Source of the DNA: an uncultured Xanthobacteraceae bacterium
GTDB lineage: Bacteria > Pseudomonadota > Alphaproteobacteria > Rhizobiales > Xanthobacteraceae
Direction of reading: 5' to 3'
NCBI GenBank assembly: GCA_955652195.1
Contig: CATPBC010000443.1
Coordinates: forward strand, 1 to 6,287
DNA length: 6,287 nucleotides
The notes beneath the pieces are model-generated. The model saw nothing but the letters and a program-made list of their open reading frames with translations. It did not search any database and was not told where the DNA came from. Positions within the stretch are counted from its first letter, which is position 1, and each line of letters begins with the position of its first letter. Positions 1-5,323 of the stretch are shown piece after piece. The position numbers and the translations under genes were made by a program.

Positions 1-350
1 ATCAGCAATATGTTCGACTTCGCGAGCTCGACGTCGTTATGCTTGCTCTGATGGTTGAGCCGTTTGTAGTGATTGTGAACGGCAACCGAGAGAACCTTTT
101 TGGCGTGATCCTGACCGATCACATAGTCGTCAAGGACCTTGCGAATTTCGCGCGGGGTTGGAATGCCGTCGCGCGACTTCACCAGCGAGGATTTATTCTC
201 CTCGCGAATGATGTCCATGCAAAGTTCAACGCATTCGTCGCAAATGAAGACGGTGGGGCCGGCGATGAGCTTGCGCACCTCGTGCTGGCTTTTGCCGCAG
301 AACGAGCAGTACAGCGTGTTCTTTGAATCGCCGCCACCAACCTTGCTCAT
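1..350 (-). CDS. clpX: ClpX, ATP-dependent unfoldase subunit of ClpXP protease (N-terminal part, truncated by window edge)
   Basis: ClpX is a cytoplasmic AAA+ hexamer that recognises, unfolds and threads substrates into the ClpP chamber. The window holds its first 116 codons; the gene runs off the left edge. The protein begins [20 protein letters not shown]. The N-terminal zinc-binding domain is clear: Cys15-x2-Cys18 and Cys37-x2-Cys40 form the four-cysteine zinc site used for dimerisation and for substrate and adaptor recognition. It is followed by the linker and the start of the AAA+ module ([18 protein letters not shown], about residues 63-80), the usual ClpX pre-Walker region. The Walker A motif lies beyond the edge. 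The ATG at 350-348 is supported by a GGAG at 360-357, six bases upstream. clpP lies 301 bp upstream on the same strand, the standard clpP-clpX order. Identification is firm; completeness cannot be judged. Confidence 0.96.
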   Translation of the reverse strand, partial: MSKVGGGDSKNTLYCSFCGKSQHEVRKLIAGPTVFICDECVELCMDIIREENKSSLVKSRDGIPTPREIRKVLDDYVIGQDHAKKVLSVAVHNHYKRLNHQSKHNDVELAKSNILL

Positions 351-449
351 TCCATTCTCCGTCTTCGCCAGTGCCGCGCCTCAACAAGCATCCTAGGAAG
401 CGCGCGGCTAAGATTTCGTAGCACCGACCTCAGCTTTCTTGGAGCGACT

Positions 450-540
450 CGCGTTATCGCTAACGTGCCAACGCCAAGCCCTCCGACGCAAGCTGACATG
501 CTAATGGCGTGCCAATCAAGAATCCATTAACGATAACGCG
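450..540. repeat. Separated inverted repeat (two quasi-palindromic sites) in the clpP-clpX gap
   Basis: CGCGTTATCGCTAA at 450-463 and TTAACGATAACGCG at 527-540 are inverted copies that match at 13 of 14 positions and are 63 bp apart. Each copy is itself a short dyad of the form CRTTA-N4-TAACG (452-465 and 525-538). The two dyad centres are 73 bp apart, about seven helical turns. An 8-bp direct repeat, CGTGCCAA, also occurs at 464-471 and 508-515. The arrangement could be two operator sites for one dimeric regulator acting on clpX, or a long-range RNA stem in the clpX leader. No known regulator is assigned. Confidence 0.4.
498..515 (-). promoter_or_regulatory. Sigma-54-like -24/-12 element upstream of clpX
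   Basis: Read on the minus strand this is TTGGCACGCCATTAGCAT. Against the sigma-54 consensus TTGGCACG-N4-TTGCW it matches all but one defined position (TAGC instead of TTGC). The invariant GG (513-512) and GC (501-500) have the required ten-base spacing. It would start transcription near 488 and give a clpX leader of about 138 nt. Sigma-54 control of clpX is not something I know as established, so a chance match in a regulatory gap is quite possible. Confidence 0.28.
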
Positions 541-593
541 ACTTTGCACCGCTGTGGTTTCTGGATCACAGGACCGAGAAAACGCTTGACCCG

Positions 594-616
594 GCTCAGG
601 AACTAACACCTGGAGC
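594..616 (-). terminator. Possible hairpin downstream of clpP
   Basis: GCTCAGG (594-600) and CCTGGAGC (609-616) can pair into a seven-base-pair stem with one bulged base and an eight-base loop, 36 bp past the clpP stop. There is no T-run directly after the stem on the minus strand; the nearest TTTT is about a dozen bases further. It is therefore a weak intrinsic terminator at best, and may only stabilise or attenuate the clpP message. Confidence 0.22.
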
Positions 617-651
617 GGCCGAATCAGTCCGTTTCGAGGCGCTGCCTGCGG

Positions 652-1308
652 CTAGCTGACCCCCTTGAGGATCGGCTCCGATTTGAGGCTGGGTTCCTCC
701 GCCCGCTTCTCGATTACCTTGTCGATAAGACCGAATTCCTTGGCCATGTCGGCGGTAAGAAACATGTCCCGTTCCAAGGCGTCTTCGATCTTCTTGAGCG
801 GCTGCCCGGTATGTTTGACGTAGATTTCATTGAGCCGCCGCTTCAGGTTCAAAATCTCTTGGGCGTGCAGCATGATGTCCGTGGCCTGGCCCTGGAACCC
901 ACCGGATGGCTGATGCACCATGATTCGGGCGTTGGGGAGCGCAAAACGCAAATCCTTGCCGCCGGCGGCAAGCAAAAGCGAGGCCATAGACGCAGCCTGC
1001 CCCGTGCAAAGGGTCGAAACCGCGGGACGGATGAACTGCATCGTGTCGTAGACCGCCAGCCCCGAGGTCACCACCCCGCCCGGCGAATTGATGTACATAG
1101 AAATTTCTTTTTTCGGATTCTCGGCCTCTAGGAACAGGAGTTGTGCAACCACCAGCGAGGCCATCCCGTCTTCGACCGGCCCAGTAATGAAGATGATCCG
1201 TTCTTTGAGCAGCCGCGAATAGATGTCGTAGGCCCGCTCCCCCCGGTTGGTCTGTTCGACCACCATCGGGACCAGATAGTTCATGTAGGTGTCCTTAGGA
1301 TCGCGCAT
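652..1308 (-). CDS. clpP: ClpP, ATP-dependent Clp protease proteolytic subunit
   Basis: ClpP is the serine peptidase that forms the double-heptamer degradation barrel capped by ClpX or ClpA in the cytoplasm. The 218-residue product has normal family length. The catalytic triad is visible: Ser107 in GQAASM, His132 in [11 protein letters not shown] and Asp181 in ALERDMFL, each ten residues beyond the E. coli mature-protein numbering. The Gly-rich strand motif [13 protein letters not shown] (residues 73-85) is also intact. A short N-terminal propeptide, ending near residue 10-14, is expected from the family. The ATG start is preceded by AGG at 1317-1315, six bases away, and the first residues ([10 protein letters not shown]) match alphaproteobacterial ClpP. 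One small oddity is a tyrosine after that stretch ([10 protein letters not shown], against the [10 protein letters not shown] recall in relatives). tig lies upstream and clpX downstream, both on the same strand. Confidence 0.97.
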   Translation of the reverse strand: MRDPKDTYMNYLVPMVVEQTNRGERAYDIYSRLLKERIIFITGPVEDGMASLVVAQLLFLEAENPKKEISMYINSPGGVVTSGLAVYDTMQFIRPAVSTLCTGQAASMASLLLAAGGKDLRFALPNARIMVHQPSGGFQGQATDIMLHAQEILNLKRRLNEIYVKHTGQPLKKIEDALERDMFLTADMAKEFGLIDKVIEKRAEEPSLKSEPILKGVS

Positions 1309-1337
1309 GGCTCACCTGAATTACTGACCTAAGTTTG

Positions 1338-1402
1338 GTCACGTGACGTGGCTAGCTGGGTCCAAAGCGGGCCTGATGGGCCAGCCGGTTAGGTCATGTG
1401 AC
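1338..1402. repeat. Paired GTCAYGTGAC palindromes upstream of clpP
   Basis: GTCACGTGAC at 1338-1347 is a perfect 10-bp palindrome. GTCATGTGAC at 1393-1402 is the same word with one change, and in both copies the base before it is G. The copies are 55 bp apart and lie 30 and 85 bp upstream of the clpP start codon. This is typical of a pair of operator sites for a dimeric DNA-binding protein. Between them are short GC-rich self-complementary stretches (for example GGGCC-TGATG-GGCC around 1370-1382). No regulator is named with confidence. Confidence 0.45.
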
Positions 1403-1468
1403 TTGAGTCGGGGCGGTTTGTCGAAGCCGCCGCGGGATGTTTGGCTGGGTATGGCCTTTCCGCCACCG

Positions 1469-1497
1469 CAGATATGCTTAGAAATCGCTGTGGCAAG
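1469..1497 (-). promoter_or_regulatory. Candidate housekeeping promoter for clpP
   Basis: On the minus strand CTTGCC (-35, 1497-1492) and TATCTG (-10, 1474-1469) are separated by 17 bp, similar to the alphaproteobacterial CTTGAC-N17-CTATAT pattern. It would start near 1462, upstream of both GTCAYGTGAC sites. Those sites would then lie in the transcribed leader and could act as roadblocks. The match is moderate and no other good hexamer pair was found in the 223-bp gap. Confidence 0.3.
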
Positions 1498-1531
1498 ACG
1501 TAACCTTGGCAGTCTAAACGCCACACTGGCC

Positions 1532-2875
1532 TCAGTCCTCCTCTTCCTTGAAGAGCTCCTCCCGCGAAACCTGCTTTTCGGTGACATCGGCTAGTTCAAG
1601 GAGGAAGTCGACCACTTTGTCCTCGAACAGTGGCGCCCGTACGGCGGCCAGAGCAGCCGGATTGTTGCGGTAATAGTCCCACACCTGCTGTTCCTGGCCG
1701 GGCATCATTCTGGCCTGAGCGACGATCGCTTGGGTCAGCTGTTCATCCGTAACCTTTATATTGTTTTTCTCGCCGATCTCAGCGAGAACGAGGCCAAGCC
1801 GCACCCGGCGTTCTGCGATGGCTCGATACTCCTGCCGTGCCTTTTCCTCGTCGGTTCCCTCGTCCGCGAAAGTGCGGCCTTGCTGCTTTAGGTCGTTCTC
1901 GATCGCGGACCAGACGTTGTTGAATTCTTCCTCTACCAGAGTCGGCGGCGGGTCGAATTTGTGCCGGACATCGAGCTGATCAAGTAACGCGCGCTTGATC
2001 TTCTGGCGTGAAGCCGCGGCATGCTCGCGCTCGATACGTTCGCGCACCGCGTCGCGAAGCTTTGCTAGCGATTCCAGCCCGAGCGTCTTGGCAAAATCGT
2101 CGTCGATAGTGACCGAGCCCGGTGCTTCGACCTTCTTCGCGCTGACTGAGAAAACCGCGTCTTTGCCCGCGAGCGCGGACACACGATAATTCTCGGGAAA
2201 TTTGACGTTCACCGTGCGGCTCTCGCCGGCTTTAATTCCGAGCAGCTGCTCCTCAAAGCCGGGAATGAACTGACCCGAGCCGAGCACCAGAGCCACGTCA
2301 TCGCCCGAACCACCCTCAAACGGCGCGCCGTCGATCGTGCCCTGAAAGGAAAGGGTGATGCGGTCGCCCTGCCTTGCCGGCGCATCGGCACTGTCGTTGA
2401 ACGGACGGCTCTGCTCGGCGATCGTCTGCAAGGCCTTATCGAGCTCAGCATCCTCGACTATAGCCATGAGCCGCTCGAGCTTGATGGTCTTGAAATCGGC
2501 CAGCGCGATCGGCGGCACGATCTCCATTTCGACGGTGTAAGCTAGATCAGCCTTTCCCGCGATGATGCCCTCGACGGCGCCTTCTTCCGGCGGAAGAACG
2601 ATTTTGGGCTCGGTCGCAAGTTTCAATCCCCGCTCGGTGACGATCTTTGAATTGGCCTCGCGGACCGCAGCTTCGATCACCTCGGCCATCGCCGATTTGC
2701 CATAGAGGCGCTTGAGATGAGCGACCGGCACCTTGCCCGGCCGAAAACCCCTGAGCTGCACGCGCCCTTTGAGATCATCGAGCCGGGCATTGACCTTGGC
2801 TTCAAGATCGGTAGCCGGAACGACGACGCGATATTCGCGTTTGAGGCCGGCTGCGGCGGTTTCAGTTACTTGCAT
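1532..2875 (-). CDS. tig: Trigger factor, ribosome-associated chaperone and peptidyl-prolyl isomerase
   Basis: Trigger factor docks at the ribosome exit tunnel and shields and folds nascent chains. The product has 447 residues, near the usual 430-450. The N-terminal ribosome-binding domain (about 1-115) carries the docking signature GFRPGKVP at 43-50. The FKBP-type isomerase domain spans about 167-247 (GDRITLSFQGTIDG and FIPGFEEQLLGIKAGE are recognisable). A helical C-terminal arm domain follows to an acidic tail ending KEEED. I chose the ATG at 2875-2873. A GTG two codons upstream (2881) keeps the frame open, but relatives begin MQVTET, and AAGAG at 2888-2884 sits eight bases from the ATG and only two from the GTG. 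tRNA-Leu lies about 100 bp upstream, and clpP follows 223 bp after the stop, on the same strand. A small GCCA-GTG-TGGC hairpin just past the stop is too weak to call a terminator. Confidence 0.96.
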   Translation of the reverse strand: MQVTETAAAGLKREYRVVVPATDLEAKVNARLDDLKGRVQLRGFRPGKVPVAHLKRLYGKSAMAEVIEAAVREANSKIVTERGLKLATEPKIVLPPEEGAVEGIIAGKADLAYTVEMEIVPPIALADFKTIKLERLMAIVEDAELDKALQTIAEQSRPFNDSADAPARQGDRITLSFQGTIDGAPFEGGSGDDVALVLGSGQFIPGFEEQLLGIKAGESRTVNVKFPENYRVSALAGKDAVFSVSAKKVEAPGSVTIDDDFAKTLGLESLAKLRDAVRERIEREHAAASRQKIKRALLDQLDVRHKFDPPPTLVEEEFNNVWSAIENDLKQQGRTFADEGTDEEKARQEYRAIAERRVRLGLVLAEIGEKNNIKVTDEQLTQAIVAQARMMPGQEQQVWDYYRNNPAALAAVRAPLFEDKVVDFLLELADVTEKQVSREELFKEEED

Positions 2876-2908
2876 CGGCACTACTCTTCACGGCCCAACG
2901 GACCGAAA

Positions 2909-2937
2909 TATATCGCCTTTTTGGCAAATCTCGCCAA
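2909..2937 (-). promoter_or_regulatory. Candidate tig promoter
   Basis: On the minus strand TTGGCG (2937-2932) and GATATA (2914-2909) are 17 bp apart, with the -10 about 34 bp upstream of the tig ATG. The -35 hexamer lies inside the second unit (in transcription order) of the 16-bp tandem repeat, so the duplication created a second copy of it further upstream. The short stem TTGGC/GCCAA also spans this site. The match is only moderate. Confidence 0.3.
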
Positions 2938-2960
2938 GTTCTGGTCTCGCCAAGTTCTGG
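2929..2960. repeat. Perfect 16-bp tandem duplication between tRNA-Leu and tig
   Basis: TCTCGCCAAGTTCTGG occurs twice back to back, at 2929-2944 and 2945-2960, with no mismatch. It lies between the tRNA 3' end (2976) and the candidate tig promoter. Identity across all 16 bases suggests a recent slippage-type duplication. Each unit contains, on the opposite strand, CTTGGCGAGA, which overlaps the proposed tig -35 element. Confidence 0.9.
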
Positions 2961-2975
2961 AGAAACCGCCCGAGT

Positions 2976-3060
2976 TGGTGCGGGCGGAGGGACTCGAACC
3001 CCCACGACTTTCGTCACGGGATTCTAAGTCCCGCGCGTCTACCAATTCCGCCACGCCCGC
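2976..3060 (-). tRNA. tRNA-Leu, anticodon UAG, with encoded CCA
   Basis: This 85-nt class II tRNA folds cleanly. The acceptor stem is GCGGGCG (from 3060) with CGCCCGC (2986-2980), followed by discriminator A and a genome-encoded CCA at 2978-2976. The D-loop contains TTGGTAGACGC. The anticodon stem CGGGA/TCCCG encloses the loop CTTAGAA with anticodon TAG (complement of 3026-3024). A long variable arm (TGACGAAAGTCG) and a GGTTCGAGTCC T-arm complete it. It reads CUN leucine codons, primarily CUA. It lies between nnr and tig on the same strand. No clear terminator separates it from tig, so read-through into tig is possible. Confidence 0.97.
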
Positions 3061-3083
3061 GACGCGAAGGGCGGTCCGGCGCG

Positions 3084-3089
3084 CTTATA
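3084..3089 (-). promoter_or_regulatory. Possible -10 element for tRNA-Leu
   Basis: TATAAG on the minus strand lies 23 bp upstream of the mature tRNA 5' end, a suitable position for a stable-RNA promoter. The bases seventeen further upstream (AGTGGC) are a poor -35. It is followed by a GC-rich stretch (CGCGCCGG) that could act as a stringent-control discriminator. This rests on position more than sequence. Confidence 0.3.
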
Positions 3090-3136
3090 TCACCTAGGAC
3101 GCACCGGCCACTATAAAATAGCCAAACGAGATAGGC

Positions 3137-4624
3137 CTAGCCGAGGAAGGCGCGGTACACCCCGGGCAGCATTTCTGGGATGTCCTCGGCGATCAGTCCG
3201 AGGCCGAACGCGCGGGCGGCCTCGCCATGAAGCCAAACCGCCGCCGATGCCGCCTCGAAAGCTGGCATGCCTTGAGCCAGCAAGCCCGTCACGATTCCGG
3301 TCAACACGTCGCCGGCACCGGCAGTCGCCAGGTAGGCGGGCGCATTGGCTGCGATTGAGGCGCGGCCGTCCGACGCCGCCACAACCGTGTCGGCGCCTTT
3401 GAGCAAAACCACCGCGCCCGTCAGCTCCGTCCCAAGGCGTGCCCTGTCGAGTTTCGACCCAGCTTTAGTTTGTTCGTCCAACACATTGAAATAGCGCGAA
3501 AATTCGCCATCGTGAGGTGTAAGCACCGTGGATTTGTCGCGTCTTGCCTTGAGTGCCCCGGCGAGCCGTTGCGGCGCCTCGGCAAAGCTTGTGATCGCGT
3601 CGGCGTCGAGAACCACCGCACGTTCACCTGCAAGCGCTGCCAAAACGAGTTCACAGGTTTGCTCGCCAACGCCGAGACCGGGACCGAGCGCAAGCGCGTT
3701 GAAACGTGGATCAGCGAGAAAGCGCGACAGTTCGGCCGCGCCATCCACTGGCCGCACCATAATCGCGAGATTCGCCGCGGCGTTGACGGCGAGCGCCTCG
3801 CGCGGGCTTGCAATGGTGACGAGGCCCGCACCGGCGCGCAATGCGCCCCGTGCGGCAAGCCGCGCTGCGCCGGTCGACCACGATGGGCCTGAGACGATCA
3901 CCACATGGCCGCGACTGTATTTATGGCCCTCCGGACGGGGCACTGGAAACGTTCGGCGCCACAGTTCGGGAACGTTCTCGAATGTGTGTGGAGCGATGCG
4001 CGTCAGCACGGCGTCGGCAATGCCGATCGGGACAACCGACGTCGCCCCGCAATAAGCGCGACCCGGCATCAGGAGATGGCCCGGTTTCTTGCGAAAAAAC
4101 GTAACTGTCTGCGCGGCCCTGGCGGCAACTCCCATCACGGCGCCGGAATTGCCATTGATGCCGCTCGGCAGATCCACTGCGACCACCGGCGCTCCCTGCG
4201 CATTGACGGCCTCGATCATCGCACGCGCAACGCCATCGACCGGCCGGTCGAGGCCGGCACCAAACAGCGCATCGACAACGATATCGGCGCCCGCGAGCCC
4301 TGCAGGCGCTGCGGCAGCGATCGGCCCATTCCACGCCTTTGCCGAAGCCGCGGCGTCGCCCTTCAACTTTTCCAGGGCGCCGACCAGCAAAATGGTCGCC
4401 GCATAGCCTCTTTTCGCGAGCTGCCTGGCGGCAACAAAACCATCGCCGCCATTGTTCCCTGGGCCGGCGAGGACGGCGACCCGACTGCCGACAGGCAACC
4501 TTGCGGCAACCGTTTCAGCGACCGCGCTGCCCGCATTTTCCATCAGGGTTAGGCCGGCAACACCGCCGGCTATGGTCAACCGGTCGGCTTCGGCCATTTC
4601 GGCATTGGTGAGGATCTCGATCAT
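3137..4624 (-). CDS. nnr: Bifunctional NAD(P)H-hydrate epimerase / ADP-dependent (S)-NAD(P)H-hydrate dehydratase
   Basis: This enzyme repairs hydrated, inactive NADH and NADPH (NADHX/NADPHX): one domain interconverts the R and S epimers, the other dehydrates the S form using ADP. The 495-residue length matches the fused bacterial form. The N-terminal YjeF-type epimerase domain (about 1-215) shows GPGNNGGDG at 54-62, VDALFGAG at 117-124 and DLPSG at 151-155. The C-terminal ribokinase-like dehydratase domain (about 225-495) shows GHKYSRGHVVIVSG at 233-246, GPGLG at 314-318, LTPHDGEF at 368-375 and AGAGDVLTG at 435-443 with the expected catalytic Asp439. No membrane segment or signal peptide is seen. 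The ATG at 4624-4622 has no obvious ribosome-binding site; I kept it because MIEILTNAEMAEADRL aligns with the usual family start. It is divergent from glnB across a 266-bp gap. Location beside glnB is common in relatives and need not imply a nitrogen role. Confidence 0.95.
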   Translation of the reverse strand: MIEILTNAEMAEADRLTIAGGVAGLTLMENAGSAVAETVAARLPVGSRVAVLAGPGNNGGDGFVAARQLAKRGYAATILLVGALEKLKGDAAASAKAWNGPIAAAAPAGLAGADIVVDALFGAGLDRPVDGVARAMIEAVNAQGAPVVAVDLPSGINGNSGAVMGVAARAAQTVTFFRKKPGHLLMPGRAYCGATSVVPIGIADAVLTRIAPHTFENVPELWRRTFPVPRPEGHKYSRGHVVIVSGPSWSTGAARLAARGALRAGAGLVTIASPREALAVNAAANLAIMVRPVDGAAELSRFLADPRFNALALGPGLGVGEQTCELVLAALAGERAVVLDADAITSFAEAPQRLAGALKARRDKSTVLTPHDGEFSRYFNVLDEQTKAGSKLDRARLGTELTGAVVLLKGADTVVAASDGRASIAANAPAYLATAGAGDVLTGIVTGLLAQGMPAFEAASAAVWLHGEAARAFGLGLIAEDIPEMLPGVYRAFLG

Positions 4625-4692
4625 TCAGGGCACAATATCCGAACGTCTGATTGCGCGAACGCTGCACAGCGCGCTATTTGGCTCGCCTGACG

Positions 4693-4723
4693 TTGACAAC
4701 TTTGTAGGCAGGCTGCCTACTTT
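4693..4723 (+). promoter_or_regulatory. Possible upstream promoter with embedded 17-bp palindromic operator
   Basis: TTGACA at 4693-4698 is a perfect -35 hexamer. A -10 is less clear: CTACTT (4717-4722, spacing 18) or TACTTT (4718-4723, spacing 19). Between them GTAGGCAGGCTGCCTAC (4704-4720) is a perfect palindrome with 8-bp arms around one base. A dimeric repressor bound here would block the promoter. The form resembles operators of TetR-type repressors, but that is inference. It faces glnB, whose start is 170 bp away, so it could be the upstream member of a tandem glnB promoter pair. In Bradyrhizobium glnB is known to have tandem promoters, one of them NtrC-dependent. Confidence 0.5.
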
Positions 4724-4814
4724 ATCAGCTAAGCTTGGTTCCGCGATCCCGCAGCGATCGGTCATCCCCACCACAAGCGCCTGATCGCAATGAGAATTTC
4801 CGACACGAGCGGCA

Positions 4815-4830
4815 TTGGCACGGGACCTGC
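4815..4830 (+). promoter_or_regulatory. Sigma-54 (-24/-12) promoter of glnB
   Basis: TTGGCACGGGACCTGC followed by TA matches the sigma-54 consensus TTGGCACG-N4-TTGC with one change (CTGC). The invariant GG (4817-4818) and GC (4829-4830) are correctly ten bases apart. Transcription would start near 4842, giving a 49-nt leader before glnB. Sigma-54 promoters need an enhancer-binding protein, here presumably NtrC, so expression should rise under nitrogen limitation. I see only a degenerate NtrC-like site upstream (TGCGC-N7-GCACA, 4652-4668). Confidence 0.8.
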
Positions 4831-4833
4831 TAA

Positions 4834-5229
<396 letters not shown>

Positions 5230-5323
5230 ATTGCTGGTCCCACTGCTTGCGCCGCCTGGCCGTAAGCGGGAATGAACCAGTACGGCGAGGCATCCAACAG
5301 CACTACGAAAGGGTACGCATAAC

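Noticed and set aside
39..396. Two plus-strand open frames over the clpX start
   Set aside because: They overlap the well-supported zinc-finger coding sequence of ClpX on the other strand and show no domain of their own.
1412..1431. GGCGG/CCGCC hairpin as the tig terminator
   Set aside because: It is a five-base-pair stem with a ten-base loop and no T-run, about 100 bp past the tig stop. The evidence is insufficient.
3111..3121. CTATAAAATAG as a terminator hairpin after nnr
   Set aside because: The arms are only four base pairs, the stem is AT-rich and no T-run follows.
5230..5323. A sigma-54 promoter or terminator between glnB and glnA
   Set aside because: CTGGTCCCACTGCTTGC looks similar, but the GG-GC spacing is eleven rather than ten bases. 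The only hairpin (CCGC/GCGG) has four base pairs and no T-run.
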